The position numbers and the translations under genes were made by a program. 64,000 bases of DNA, taken from Vitis vinifera. Its lineage: Eukaryota; Streptophyta; Magnoliopsida; Vitales; Vitaceae. Location of the stretch: NCBI RefSeq assembly GCF_030704535.1, contig NC_081822.1, positions 8,784,501 to 8,848,500 on the forward strand. The letters are read 5' to 3'. The notes below the pieces were generated by a model. That model had not been told where the DNA came from. It saw only the letters and a program-made list of their open reading frames with translations, and searched no databases. Shown in pieces: positions 21,181-35,128 of this stretch. Every line of letters starts with the position of its first letter. Position 1 is the stretch's first letter.

Positions 21181-24140
21181 AGTACTCTGAAGAGCAAGAC
21201 TAGTTTGTTAGTGTTAAAACTAATCTAAACATGCTAAAAAAACATATATCACCAATCTAATCATACTCAAAACCTTAATAACATATATCAAATGTGGAAA
21301 TAAAGAAAGAACTGAAACATACATCCAATCATTGATGATTTAGGAATCTAGAAATCAAATTTGATATTCAAATGGGTTGAGGTGCTTCTAAACCCATAAT
21401 CAATCTCAAACGATGGTGTATATATGTCTTAATAGAGATTGGAGGTTTGGGGACCTAACCATGAAAAAGCTTTATTTAGATTCATTCTGCTCATCACAAA
21501 GTCAATGTCATAATTTATGATTATAAATGACAATAAAAAAGGGAAACTAAATCAACGAAAATCCTAGAACATTATAAGCCAGATTTCTAGGACCATTTAG
21601 GAAAGTCAAGCATTATTCCCAAAATTGATGGAATATTATGAGCTAGATTTCATTTAGGAAAATCTAATGTAGCTCTCATTCTAATATGGGTCATGATGGT
21701 AATAGCACAACACGAACTTCTACTCGAGTCTTGTAATATTGTCCAACCCAACCTACCATCACCTATTGGCTAACTCAAACCACAAACGCGACCTTTCGCA
21801 TATTGGATGATATGACCACGACATTGTTTATACATGTCATCCTATACCAAGAAATAATGCGACACTTCTTGATGCTCAACATGTATGATGATATGGGAGA
21901 CCTTTTCGACCACCTAATACATTTCACTTGGTAATGGCCCTTGAAAGTAATAATGATTCTCATTTATGCAAAATATTTCTATCTAGCTTTCAGGGACGAC
22001 GCTTTCCTGGTTTCATTAGCTGTCTACCAATTCAGTCAATTCATTCTAAGGTTTATCTAAATTTTTTGCTACTCATTATTTATGCTTTGTGAGATGAAAG
22101 CAAAGTGTCTCCAGCCTATTCCATGTGAGGATGGATCAAGGTGAATCTATCGGCAGTTCCATGAAAAGGTTTGAATGAACCATATTGCAACTAGGCAGGG
22201 TTCGCATGGATACGATTTTGCAAGCCATTAAGGAAACCATCTTCCTGAACATATTGATTTTCAATTCTATCTCACCTGACCCTCAAGGATCAATAGACGA
22301 ACTATTCTAAAAAGAAAATAAATCTCGCGTTACAACTTAATGCATTGTAGCCTTAGCCCAAGACGATAGCCATCAACACCCCACAATGAGAAATAATGAT
22401 AGGTCATCTCGGTAGTATCAACATAGACAAACTGAGTGCGAGGGAGGATCTGACAAAGGACGGCCTTATACAACCCTCACTGTATCTTACTCTTAACCTT
22501 TCCCTATTATCCATTGGAAGGATTAACTTAGCCGCAGCCTATGTGAAGGAACCCTAAGCAACATGATCAATCTGCTTTTGTGAATATCACTAGGAAATTG
22601 ACCATATTACTGACAACTATCAAAACCTCAAGCACTTTGCTGAAAACATGGTGCAAGTAAGAAAACTAAAGCAGTATTTGAAAGAGCCTAAGCCTCGTCA
22701 AGAAGAACACTCTCCTTCAGATATCATTATTGTCATACCAGAAACTCGTCTTTTAATTAGCGTTATCCACAGTGACCTAATCGACTCCGCATGGGATCTA
22801 AGTCTTATATCAAATGGCATATTTAGGAAGTAGCTCCGCGAGCTTTAGTAGCTAGTGTCTAGTACACTTTCACTACAGATAGTGCTCAACTAGTATAGGT
22901 CACTTGTTTTTTATCTATCTGAACTTAGACATTTATCAACCTTGCATGAAGACGCCTTGGTCCTAACTTTAATGATAAGCGACCACCTAGTGCATTGAAT
23001 CTTGGTGGATTCGGGAAGCTCAACTGACCTCTTTCACCTTCCGGCCTTCCTGCAAATGGGATACAAACCGTCTACATTACACTCCTAGACAAGTGTTAAC
23101 AATGTTCAATGGGTCATAAACTGTATCACTAAGAGAAATAGTCTTACCTATGGCCACAGGACCATCACTATGCTCTTGTTGTTCAGCTTCGTAGACAATC
23201 CATCTTCATACAACATCATCCTTAGAAGAACCTGGACTCATAAAATGAAAAAAGTTGTATCCACAAATCATCAAAAGTTAAGTTTCTTCACCAATCAAGG
23301 ACAAATGGAGGTATATGATGATCAAAGATCATTTAGACAATGTTACAGCATGTCCTTACCAACCAAGGGGGACAGTGTTGCTTCTGACAACCCACTCAAA
23401 TAGCAATTACAACGCGAGGCTCACTCTCATCTCAATGAGGAGTCCTATGTAGTCGAACCCCTGAAATCATACCCTTTATTTGACTGAAACAACGACATGT
23501 AGGTATTACTTGAAATACACCTATCTTTAGAAGAAATTGAAACTTTCTTATCCTTTCTTTTCTTTGATCTAATACCAATGTGTTTGCGTGGCAACATTCT
23601 AACATGATCAAACTCGATCCCTTTGTGGCTAAGCACCGCCTAGACCTAAAGCCTGAGAGTCAACCTTTGAGGTAGGAAATGTGAAGTTCCATCCTTAACA
23701 ACAAAAGATAATACGAAAAGAGGTGAAACGACTCTTACAAGCTAGATTTATTCGAGAAATTCAATACCCAGAGTGGTTAGCAAACATTGTGGTCATCCCA
23801 AAGAAAAATGGGAAGTGGTGAGTATGTATAGATTACACGGATTTGAATGACTGCTTTCCACTACCTAAAAGTGACTAAATCATAGATGACACAATTGGAC
23901 ATGAGTTGTTGTCATTTATGGATGTCTTTTCAGGCCACAACCAAATCCCCATGTTCCCTTGGGATTCTGACAAAACGGTGTTTATCACGAATGATGACGT
24001 TTATTGTAACAATGTTATGTCATTTGGCTACTCAGATGTTCGAGCCATTTCATGGGACAACTATGGAGATGTATGTTGATGATATGTTTGTGAAGTCCAA
24101 AGCACGACTAGACCATTTTCGACATCTACATGACCCTTTC
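21181..24140 (+). mobile_element. Gypsy (Ty3-like) internal remnant: gag, protease-RT linker, RT
   Basis: Plus-strand reading with many stops. Gag-like text is at 21870-21960 (MYDDMGDLFDHLIHFTW) and 22120-22350. The segment 23170-23403 reads DNPSSYNIILRRTWTHKMKK, then STNHQKLSFFTNQGQMEVY and QCYSMSL, the conserved stretch between protease and RT in plant Gypsy elements. RT follows at 23700-24110 (LLQARFIREIQYPEWLANIV, VIPKKNGKW, SFMDVFSGHNQIPM, and MYVDDMFVKSKARLDHF with YVDD retained). RNase H and integrase are missing: RT is followed at 24141 by LTR sequence, implying an internal deletion. About 21181-21690 shows no Gypsy signature and may hold another insertion. Confidence 0.75.
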
Positions 24141-24258
24141 ACACCTTTGTCGATAGTGAACATTCTTTCTGTTATCCTCCACCCACTAAGGATAAGACGC
24201 ATGGCAAGACTCTTTTCCATGAATAAGAGCAGCCCTGGAGCCAGAGATATTTTAGAGA
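24141..24258 (+). repeat. Gypsy 3' LTR remnant
   Basis: Matches 15918-16032 with about 85% identity, including the stretch from CGATAGTGAA through CCACCCACTAAG and GAGCCAGAGA. Only the 3' half of the LTR is represented. It directly follows RT sequence, so a deletion removed the rest of pol and the LTR start. The TATA box of the 5' copy is mutated here (CCATGAATAAG). Confidence 0.7.
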
Positions 24259-25545
24259 CATGACAACTATTTGTGCTTGAAAGCTTACTTTTCTAGTGGT
24301 GCTTGAAAGTTGAATTTTAAGTAGACTGTTAGAATGGGAAGCAAAGGAGCATTAGCTCGAGGTGTTATCATGAACATTAATGGTTTGCTTTATCTTGGGC
24401 TGCTGGTTATACCGGGAGTAACTATTTTTGCAGTGCAGGTCAAGGAGGCTTAAACTCAACTTTGACAAGAATACTTAGGAGAAAAATGGTAGTTGTATCA
24501 TCACATTATCATAATTTTTTATTATTTTATTAGGTGGTAGGTGGCGATTTAATGTTAAAATAATTCATATCTAATAAAATTAGAAAAAAAAAATTATTAC
24601 AGTTAGTCGAGGCATGTCATATATCATATAAGTCCACAGTAAAAAATTGTCGTAAAAGAGATGGACGCATATGAAAAACAATTCTAGCTAGTCTCTTGAG
24701 AAGCCAAAAATAGTGGCTTTTATGTGCCATGGACGTAAGTGAAATCAAGCATAGGTTTAAATAATTTAGCTTGATACAGCTGAGATGTCATGTTTTTCAG
24801 CATACTAGGGGTTGTCAATGGGCAACCATGTACACCCAGGACTTGCAAGGTTGTTCTCAAGTGTATTGGGATATTGATTATTAGGGAGAGGTTGGGAGTT
24901 TACACTCTTGGTGGTGAATTTGGGTTAACATTATCACATTTACTGGGAGGAAAGAAGATATACTACGTTTGCAATTTAATGTTAACTTGAGTATAGCTTT
25001 ATACACTGTTTATGATAAGGGACAATATATTCTTATTTCGTTTGATGAATGCCAAGCATCAATATCAACCAAGGGGTATTAGTAAAACTTGGGAAAATTT
25101 ATGGCCATTCGGGCTGCCAAATGAAATGAAAAGAATACTGATCAATCTCCTTTGAGCCCGGGATCGATCACTACTGAAGTTATGAGATTAAGGAATTCTC
25201 TTTTCTGGATAGATATTCACCATGTATTGGAGGATGGGAGAAACTGCAGCTGGTCAAGGATGAGAGTCCTACAAAAGGGGGGAAAGGAACAAGGATGACG
25301 ACTGCGGGAACAAACTAGTGAGCAAGGAAGGGTGGTAGAGAAAGGGATGAGATGAGGGGTGGGGGTTCCATTCCATGACATCAATCGGCTTGACTGGTTG
25401 GGGCCATTCCCATCCCATTCCCTCATCCTGGTGTTATTTTCATGGGCATAGGGAAGGTGAGGTAGAATGAGACCGAAGTCCCATGATTGTGTTTCGCATT
25501 TTGGGTGGAGGGTGGGGGTGGGGGGAAAGCAACAGTGCAAAAGTT

Positions 25546-25578
<33 letters not shown>

Positions 25579-28500
25579 AAGAAAAGCCAAAACCCATAAA
25601 AATTAAGGGAAAAGATTGGAAGTTGATGACTATGAATATCTGAGATGGAAAAACCTCATGTACGAAATGGAAAGGAATGGAAAATAATGATTCTGGTGAT
25701 TGGGAGCCCACAAGGAGGATTTTACCTAAGTCACGGAGGGATAAGTGGAGGATGGAAGACCTGTCGTCATCTACACCTTCCCCAGTTGATATATGCAGAT
25801 TCCCATTCACTTTAAAACTAGCAATAATTCACACGCTTTCGGAGATCCTCCAGCTGGAACTGTGATGTGGCATATTGAATTTGCGTGGGGGGCCCGTGAA
25901 CTAAGATCTTATTGGTTTCAAGGGTGATGATTGGATACGGTGATCAGGTAAGTCGTCCCCTCAACCACAATTTTTTTCGAATGCCCATGAACAGCAGTCC
26001 AATATCTCTCTGCCTTTCCACTCATCCATCAATTCAATTCTGCACTTCTGTCATTATCGCCGTATGTTACCAAATTGTAGTATCCAACCATCTTTTTTTC
26101 TTTTTCTTTTTCTTTCATCTTTTCCAAATTTTTATTGAAAACTAGCATGTATTAAGTTGACATGAAAGGCTGAGCCCTGGCTAGCAGACCATTACCGCCT
26201 TTCATCCATGATCATTACTCGTTTCCTTTTGTCTATAATACTAACTATCGATAAGCTTAACTTCGTATGATATTTCTTTTTTGGCCCTAGTGCAAAGTGA
26301 AGGGGTAGTCTGCAAGTTGCAGCTGCCATGAAAATATTTTTGTGTTTGTTATTTTGTCCACTAAATGCTGGGAATGATGTTGGCAACTTGTGCTCGGATA
26401 GAAGCTAGACGTGGAGCATAACGGATCATGTATATTATATTATAGGTTGGTTCAAGTAAAAAAAAAAAATGCATATAGACGTTGTGGGTATATTATCTTC
26501 CTCCTTTTTAGCCTTTACTTTCATTTCCTTTGACTATGCTCTCACAATGAAAATGAAATACCGTGGTACGATACTGGCCTGGGCCAAGCTGAACAGTTAA
26601 ATTAGTGTTGCTAGGCACGCTGGGGAGTAGGACAATCATAAATTTCAGAGTCGCTACAACATTCATAGAATTAGCATTCTGCTTGCATCATGAGACCATG
26701 GTTGGCAGCTGTGCTTCAGTTTGGTAGTGCTCGTGCTTGGTTCAAAAATAAGACTGGCCTATCCAAACCTGGACATTGCATGGGTCTCCGTTTGTTTTTT
26801 TGCTATAAATACACTGCATATATTTGTGAGAATCATGTGGCAAGAGAAGGGGAAACATGAAAGTCCAATAGTTTGTATGAATGGGACATGGTCAGGATCC
26901 ATCTTCTCTATTCATGCGCTCTTCTTCAAATGGAATTGCTATAATTAAATGGTACCCATTTAAGCAGACGACGGTATCTACGCACACAACTAGAGCAATA
27001 TAAAACTAAATGGGGAAACCCTAAAAATGGTCAACTAGGAGTTTTGTCCTACATATTCAATTTTGAGGTCTAACTTGGATTCTCCATGCCATCTGGCAAT
27101 TTTTGAACCGTGGTCACAGTCGTTAAGCAATTGAGTTTCCTTTTTTCCATTTTACAGGAGGGACTGTAGCTTTAGCCGTCAAATATAGCACATACCTAAA
27201 TTTGACATTGCCTAAAATTAGAAGTTGTGTCCCCCATATGGGGTTGTGCTGCTTGCAATGATATCCAAGATAGGATAATGGGAGTGCCATGTATCTTACA
27301 AACCCTTCCTTAGAAATATGTGTATGATTCAGGAGATTTGGGTGACAAAGACCACTTGCCACCACCATTAAAACAGGAGTTCATTGCAAGTATGATGAGA
27401 GTAGTAGGGCCTCAAAAGAGTAATGGCCTTTAAAACATTGTTTGATCGTGCTCTTGATGATTCAGCCACCACCATGCCATGACAAAATGTCTACTGCATC
27501 AATCTAAATCTAAATCTCAATCCATTGGCCCTTGCGTGCTTTTCCACAGCAATTCTAAAGCCTTAACTTTTGATCACATCGCAACATGATGTCTGGTCTG
27601 AAATTGAACAAGTCTACATATTAGCATATTTTATAGGATCATTTTCTATGGCCCACTCAGATCTAAAGCTTCCACACGAGACAGAATATTGATATGGGTG
27701 GTGGCCTGGTGACTGGTGTGGTGCATCACCCTCAATGGAGCCTGACTCCTTATCTATTCAACCATCTAGCTGCTACAGTTACGGGCCACACGCTAAACGT
27801 TACACTAGCTAAAGCGTAGGCCTCTCTCTATCTCCCAAGAAATTCATGGTAATCACAACCGTTGTGGTCATTATTTTACACAATGGCAGGCTAAAAAACT
27901 GTCAGTACTTCACAGGATTAAATGGGAACCCCTACTAGATATGCTCATTGGCTTGGCACCAAGACAAGTGTACATCTAATTTAGAAACTGGGCGAAGGTA
28001 ATTATCAGATCATAGGCCGTAGCAAATACGATGCTGGAATTTTCCATCTTGTCAAAGATCTGGTGCAGGCTAAAAATAAAAAACGTCTTCCTCCCTCAGC
28101 TTCAGATAAGAGAAAGCCCAAGAGCTCCTCACTCTTGTACTTGAAATTTCTACGCTGTCGGTTTATGGTGAACTCAGGATATGTTCATGGTACATTTGAA
28201 CATGTAATCCGTGGACACCTGCCCCATATAATTGAGATATTCTTTTTCACGTGACGGTTGCAGAAATCAATCCAATATTGAGCCCTTCTTTGACACTGAA
28301 GGAACGAGGGGGATACAAAACACGACAAGTATTTAGGCTGATTGTTAATTCATGTAGTAGTACACAGATATGTAGCATTCCTCCCATGCATGATTTTCGA
28401 CATTGAAGACGCACATTTCCAAAAATGAGCAAACCGAAAACAAAAAAAGAACAATTGTCGAATTTAAAGCCATTGAGATAAGGATATGTTTGGACCAACT

Positions 28501-29636
28501 ATTTATTAGCATCCATTGAGTTAAGCATGTTGTACTCAAAAGGATATATACATGGGAAGTGAGAACCAGCTCTCACTTTCATATGTCTAAGTGATGTAGC
28601 CATCCAATATTTTCATGTCACAAGAATATTTCCCCGCATTTCCAAGTTGCTTCAAATTTGACTGACACCTCAGTGCTTTTGAATGACATCTATGGTGGGC
28701 GATAGGGTTTAACTTATATGATTATTATCAGTGCTTTTAAAACTTTCTATCTAATGTTTATCTAATACGATGGGATTAAAAGGTCCTAATTGTAACTATT
28801 ACGGTACATTGAAATATATGAACTAGATAAATGCAAAAGTTGTCTTGTGATTTCATTTGCTAGATCTTGGCTTACCAGTCATTAATTGATTACTGCATGC
28901 ATGCATGGGTGCTTAGCTAGATTCTACTGATTTCATATGATGCAAGAATTGGATAAAGATGGGGTTCAGTCATGCTAGTTGGAGTTGCTGGACATATATC
29001 GCTAAAGTTAAGGATTCATATATTATTTATTTATTAATTCATTTTAAATATCTTTTTGGGATGTATGGGTTGTCACAGGGTCATGGGCTTCTTTCCTCGA
29101 AGCTGATGATTGCAGCGTGGGATGTTGTCTCCTCAAAAGTGTGTGGGAGAGGTGTAGAATGCGAGTCTTCGGAATATTGATTGAGAGAATATGATCCGGT
29201 TGTACTCGTGGCGATGGATTTCAAGTGTACTGGTCCTGGGTGCGTGCCAAATATCAACATGTTGATGAATCTTGGTCCAGTAATTCCCAAACCCCGGCCT
29301 AGACTCATTATGTCACTGATGTTCTAATCATTATGCCTTTTACATAATACCCACTGCCACCTGTTCCTCTTCAGATCTTACTACCAAGTAAATTGGATAA
29401 TTGGGACAGAATTTCCATGACCAAGTGTGTATCAATCTAGAGCTAGCCCTATGAATATTCCATGTAAAGGATGTTAATCTGCCTCTTAAAGTTTTTATTT
29501 TAAGGGAGGAATTGAAAGGTTTGTAGCATGAAAGTATGATAATGCTACGTGTCTTAAATGGGGAATGGGTGGATGACAAAAAATACCTTTTGAGAGATAA
29601 ATAATAATGGAAGAAGATCAGTAAGTACAAATTATG

Positions 29637-29667
<31 letters not shown>

Positions 29668-31474
29668 GCATATGTATATATATGGACACATATATTGCAT
29701 GTGGTAAATGAATTAGAGGGACAGAGTGTGCAAGACGTGGTGGTGTTAGGAAAAAGGATGGATGGTAATAGGCAGAGCAGAAGAAATAAAGGAGATGATT
29801 AAGTGAGTAGGCACGTGGGAATGGACCCTTTTAAGTGACCAGAAAAAAGGGGGGGCTGGTGAAATGGGAAGGCGTTGGGGTCTAATGGTATGAATTATGA
29901 AAGACAGAAAGAGGACCATCTGGACATCGACAAGTGTTAATTAACAGCTGGCAACAACAGTGACAAGCACCTTTCACGTGAACAAACACACCGACTATTC
30001 CTACAGAGGGTAATGGGGGCGTTGAGTAGGAAGTAGGAATGGCTGGAGGGTAGAGAGTATGTATGAATGTATGAGTAAAAGTAAGGTCCCCCCAAGGTCA
30101 GGAAACTTCCACGTACGCCCTAGGTTCTCCGTACAGAACGACAATGGGTGGTCCATCAGAATCTGAGATGACCATAGATTGATGAGGCCTCATCCTATCA
30201 GGAACATTTTTAAGATCCTATTCAACATGCGAGCTGGATGCCACCTCCAGTCTCCAGCCCCACCTAGATTCCTCATTTTCTTCTTTTACTTTCTAACCCT
30301 CTTTTTATTTAACTCTCTAACTCCACTCCACAATTTTATTAAAGACTAAAATCCAAATTTATCTCTTCTTTTTCTTTTAAACCCCACCCTTTGTTGTCAA
30401 GTACATGTAATAATTGTTTTGTGTGGGTGGTTTATTTTTTCCTTTACCTCTCCAAATTCGGTGGAGTTGGAGGTCAATGAAGTCAGGCTCATGGGTCCAA
30501 CCGTCCAAGCCCGAGTTGGAGGAGATCTTTCTTTCTTCTTCTACCGAGTGAAAATGAAGAGGATCGTCACTTCTAGAGTATAATCTGTCGTGTTAAGTGT
30601 ATTGTCCCCTTTTATAGTAGATGGCCAAGTTCTAGAAATGGCTTAAAGATACTGGAAGCATTTGATCCCATGTGATTTGAGTCAGGTTGCATCTTATCCA
30701 TCCAATTTATTCTCACGTCTCTTGTTCCGTGAAATTAAATTAGTAGAGGGTTTCAAAGTCAATGGAAATGTCTGGTTGATAGTTGATTCTTGGATTTAAA
30801 AAAAGAGGACGGTGGTATTGTTTGATTATGTGTCCTAACTTGTACCTACCAAAAAGGTTGATAATCACTTCCGTTCCTTTCCTTAACTCCTAAATGCGAG
30901 AGATGTGTCCCTGTCTTCAAGTTATGTCCATGGATCCTCTCCTCCAGTTGATTTCAACTCCACCATCTACATTAACCATTTTTCAACCTGCTATTTTTTT
31001 ACATAATTTCCCTTCCCTACATTTGTAGTGAAGTCTAGGAGCATCTAGAGGCAAACGCTGCTATCAACTCTTTTTCTTCTAACAAGTACTTCAAAGAAAC
31101 AAAATCACCTGTTTGGTAATTTTTATTTTTAGAATGTAGATACTTAGGATTTTCGTGGAAGGAGTGATTCAGCAAATTGTTGACCACAAGTATCTCCAGG
31201 TTTCCCCTAATGCTTAATTAGCACCCACTGGCTCATACTGATGGCTGCGATAGCTGCTTAAGGCATAACAAGAGAGCAAAGTTGACTAATCATATTTGGC
31301 TACCCGCAAAAGCAAATGTAAAATTGTAAACAACTGTCATCCAATATTTAATCATGGAAGGTGATTAAAAAAAAAAATGTATAATCTAGCATTGTTAAAT
31401 TAGTACCCTAAGAGTCTAAGACGTTGTCCTGGAAATTTTTTTTAATAGTTTGTCTCTTTCCAGTCCCACTCTCC
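24259..31474. other. 7.2-kb gene-poor interval upstream of CYP707A
   Basis: No coding exon or RNA gene was recognised on either strand. It holds an A-run at about 25545-25566, a TA microsatellite at 29637-29662 with degenerate TA/CA repeats to about 29700, and several CACGTG G-boxes (28248-28253, 29812-29817, 29975-29980). The composition is more balanced than in the transposon blocks, so parts may be regulatory sequence of CYP707A or old unrecognisable repeats. Confidence 0.45.
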
Positions 31475-31475
31475 C

Positions 31476-31483
31476 TATAAATA
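31476..31483 (+). promoter_or_regulatory. TATA box of CYP707A gene
   Basis: TATAAATA preceded by the CTCCC-type pyrimidine stretch, 92 bp upstream of the ATG at 31575. The spacing allows a 5' UTR of about 60 nt. The CACGTG elements further up (29812-29817, 29975-29980) are candidate ABRE/G-box sites, which would suit a gene induced by ABA or stress; that link is inference. Confidence 0.7.
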
Positions 31484-31574
31484 ACGGCATCTCCCTCCCC
31501 CACTGCTAACATCACCACCTCACATATCTGCATTTTACTACAAACACACAATCAACCTCAGTGCTCAAAGAGAA

Positions 31575-34198
31575 ATGGAAAAGCCTGGATTCCTTGCATA
31601 TGTTGTCATCTTTCTCCTGGCTCTACTCTTCTACATCTTAAGAAGAGAGAAGAGAGAACCCAAGCACAGAGCTAAGCTTCCTCCGGGTTCAATGGGTTGG
31701 CCTTATATAGGAGAGACTCTGCAACTCTACTCTCAAGATCCTAGTGTCTTTTTTGCTGCCAAACAGAAAAGGTCTCGTATATATTTTCTGTATATTGTGT
31801 TTTTAGCTTTCTCTGTCTTCATGTTATTGCATGAATTTTGAAGTGTTTTGGGCATGGCGGTTCAGGTACGGAGAGATTTTCAAGACCCATATACTTGGCT
31901 GCCCTTGTGTTATGCTGGCTAGCCCTGAAGCCGCTCGGTTTGTGCTAGTGACACAAGCTCATTTGTTCAAGCCCACATACCCCAAAAGTAAGGAACGGTT
32001 GATTGGGCCATCTGCCTTATTTTTCCACCAAGGAGATTACCATAATCGGCTGAGGAAGCTGGTTCAAGGCTCCTTGTCTCCTGAAGCCATTAGGAACTTG
32101 GTGGCCGATATTGAAGCCCTAGCCGTCTCTGCCTTGGACTCGTGGGCGGGGGGCCATGTTTTTAACACCTTCCATGAAATAAAAAAGGTAACCTCAGATG
32201 CATGTTCTATAATTGTGTATTCATAGTACTCTAAAAGAAGAAGAACACCTTCCCCTCATGGTTTTGTAATTCACTCTGTTGCAGTTCTCTTTTGAAGTCG
32301 GCATACTTGCAATTTTCGGCCGTTTGGAGGCCCACTACAGAGAAGAGCTAAAGAAGAACTATTGCATAGTTGATAGAGGTTATAATTCCTTCCCCACAAA
32401 CATCCCAGGGACTCCGTACAAAAAGGCACTATGGGTAGGCAAAAATATTATTAACACAACAGGGACTAGCTATTTTTTCATTTTTGTGTCTCTTCAAATT
32501 ATTATGTGACTTTTGCACTCACTGTTCCTATTGATTGATTCTCTCAAGGCAAGGAAAAGGCTAAGCAAAATCCTAAGCGAGCTTATTGGTCAGAGAAAGG
32601 AGAAGAGGTTAGCCGACAAGGATCTATTGGGTAGTCTATTGAACTCTAAAGATGAAAAGGGTGAAACCCTGACCAATGACCAAATCGCAGACAACATCAT
32701 CGGAGTGCTGTTTGCTGCTCAAGACACCACAGCCAGTGTCATGACATGGATTCTCAAGTACCTCCATGATGATCCGAAACTTCTAGAGGCTGTAAAGGTA
32801 AGATCGCGAAGCAGCCTTCTTTTCCATATAATTATAATAGAACAATAGTAATGAGTGATTAAGATCAACAAGTAGTAGCTTCTCTCACTCTTACTTTGTC
32901 TAGACCTCGATTTTTATAAGGTGGTGACAATGACTATAGTTGATACTGACAGATGCTGTTTTCACAGGCTGAACAGAAAGCAATCAATAAATCTAACGAG
33001 GAAGGTAACCGGCCATTGACATGGAGTCAGACCAGAAACATGCCAGTTACTCACAAGGTATGGTATGGGTGAATTGAATGACACCAAGTCCATGGCCCCC
33101 TCCGACATAGAAAGTCTAAGACATCAACCGTGATAAAATCTTTGTTAATCATGTGATCTTTGAACTGGCATTTCGCGCACGAGTGGTTTAATTAACAGGA
33201 ACATGGACTTGTGATCAGGTCATATTAGAGAGCTTGAGAATGGCAAGCATAATATCTTTCACTTTCAGAGAAGCAGTGGCTGATGTGGAATTCAAGGGTA
33301 AGATTAAAACATGACAGGACTACGTATTTACCAACTAAATGTGTCTATTTTGGCCCAAAAACTACTCTCTTAATAACATAGTAACTGAATAAATGAAATT
33401 TAAAGGACTGACTGACAAGTACTGTGTCACAGGATACCTTATCCCAAAAGGTTGGAAAGTAATGCCACTCTTCAGGAACATTCATCACGATCCAAAGTTC
33501 TTTCCTGACCCTCAGAAGTTTGATCCTTCTAGATTTGAGGTAAGAGTTACACAAATTCAAGTATGGTACGTGTTTACTGCTAAGTATATTTTTATTTCAA
33601 TGAATTGATTTGTTCATATTTATGTGGTGTGTTTTGTAGGTTGCGCCAAAACCAAATACATTTGTGCCATTTGGCAATGGAGTACACGCCTGCCCCGGAA
33701 ACGAGCTTGCCAAGCTGGAGATGCTTATTATGACCCACCACCTAGTGACCAAGTTCAGGTATTGTTCAAATCATGTTTAATCACAGTACTAAAATCCAAT
33801 GTCTGCCATACAAAGGGCAAGCACACATCTAACCGAATTTGTACCTTGTTCTCTAATATGGTCCCCTCTACTGCGAGCTCTGCCCTCCAACACTAACGCT
33901 ACTCCGACAACCCCAACCATTGAACACCTCATCATTTTCTACATATCATGTTAGTGTGTTAACATGCATGATATTCAACAATTATTTACAACATTAATTT
34001 TGAAATAAGAGAGCTAATAATGATAGAAGAAATTATACAAGAGCTAAGCAACAGAGGCTGTTCATGAATAAGCAAGGGCGTTTTATGTGTTATTGCAGGT
34101 GGGAAGTTGCGGGATTCCAAAGCGGGATTCAGTATGGGCCATTCCCAGTCCCTGTGAATGGACTTCCAGCCAGATTGTGGAAACAATCTACCACCTAA
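31575..34198 (+). CDS. CYP707A: Abscisic acid 8'-hydroxylase, cytochrome P450 CYP707A (A4-like)
   Basis: Nine exons: 31575-31771, 31866-32187, 32285-32434, 32549-32797, 32968-33057, 33219-33297, 33433-33539, 33640-33758 and 34099-34198. All have consistent phases and GT/AG sites, giving 470 residues, normal for the family. An N-terminal membrane anchor (residues 7-23) precedes the proline hinge KLPPGSMGWPYIGE. Also visible are the I-helix AAQDTT, the ExxR motif ESLR, the PERF-region equivalent DPSRFEV and the heme loop PFGNGVHACPGNE with its Cys ligand. CYP707A enzymes oxidise ABA at C-8' to give phaseic acid, the main ABA catabolic step, at the ER. Features such as SKERLIGPSALFFHQGDYH and AVKAEQKAI point to the CYP707A4 subgroup. 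No lesion is seen; the gene looks intact. Confidence 0.95.
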
Positions 34199-34470
34199 AA
34201 GCAGCCTATAATTATCGCGCATGCCACCTCCCTTCCCCTGACTTCGTTTTCATTCTTACCATCTTCTTTTTTGGCCGGGCGCTTTCGATTGTTGCTCTCT
34301 CTATACCCAAAAACTCATCTGGGTTGGAGAGATGTCCTTTTTATCCCTACTTTGATTTTGTACGACTAGCATTTTCATTGATATATATATTATAATGATA
34401 ATGATAACGAAAGAGTTCTAATGCAATTCTTTTGATTTCCTGGATTTCGGTTACTAATCATGTGAGTATA

Positions 34471-34542
34471 TTGCCACGCGGATGTCGACTGCACATGTGG
34501 TGCAATAGGGATACGTGTCAGAGGCTGCAATAGAGCCACGTG
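34471..34542. promoter_or_regulatory. Cluster of ABRE/G-box-like motifs downstream of CYP707A
   Basis: Within about 70 bp there are GCCACGCGG (34473-34481), ACGTGTC (34513-34519) and GCCACGTGTTT (34536-34546, with a CACGTG core at 34537-34542). These match ACGT-core ABA-response and coupling elements. They lie about 300 bp after the CYP707A stop, between convergent genes. A regulatory role is speculative. Confidence 0.35.
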
Positions 34543-35128
34543 TTTGTGGTGTCACTGGCAGGCCGAAAAAGGGTGGTGGCCTCAGCTGGACGGCACCCCC
34601 CTAAGGACCCAAACTTTGTTGACTATAATGCAAGCTCTTTGTTGTTGGACCCTACCAAGATGTGGCTAATAGAGCTCGGTGGCCTGGCCTCAGAATTGTT
34701 GGTATTTTTTTCCCGTGGATCTGTTCATGATATTTCAAAAGATCCGCTGCCCTACAAGCTACAACCCAAGGACTCTTCCACCTAGATCCTTCTCCATCTT
34801 CCCTCACCCGCATTCTTTCAGATCACATACCAAATATTCATAGTATGCGTCAAGCTACATAACTTTGGATCTGCACTGGTATATCCACAGTTGATCCACC
34901 TTGACACGAACATATTACTCGATAGACAGCAGAAGAATGGACAAGTATTTCATCTTATTGAGCCAACATCAATTTAATCCAAGTGGAAAGACTGAACGTT
35001 TCATAAGATTGCTAGACATTATATTACAGAAGGGGAATGCTTCATAGCACTTAAATCATATATTCCTCTCATATCAGTACCCGTTACTGTTATACAGTAG
35101 CAAAGTTTGGAAACATAACCAGAGTAGC

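Noticed and set aside
25217-25865. Several open frames of 62-107 codons on both strands
   Set aside because: Compositional (poly-A and G-rich context). The frames overlap on opposite strands without any motif.
26804-26811. TATAAATA promoter-like box with a downstream open frame to 26948
   Set aside because: No gene-like frame of recognisable sequence follows; an isolated TATA in AT-rich DNA is not evidence.
27123-27368. 81-codon minus-strand frame
   Set aside because: No motif or gene structure recognised; kept as part of the gene-poor interval.
34540-34785. 81-codon plus-strand open frame downstream of CYP707A
   Set aside because: No recognisable domain, no splice partner, no homologous look; probably chance.
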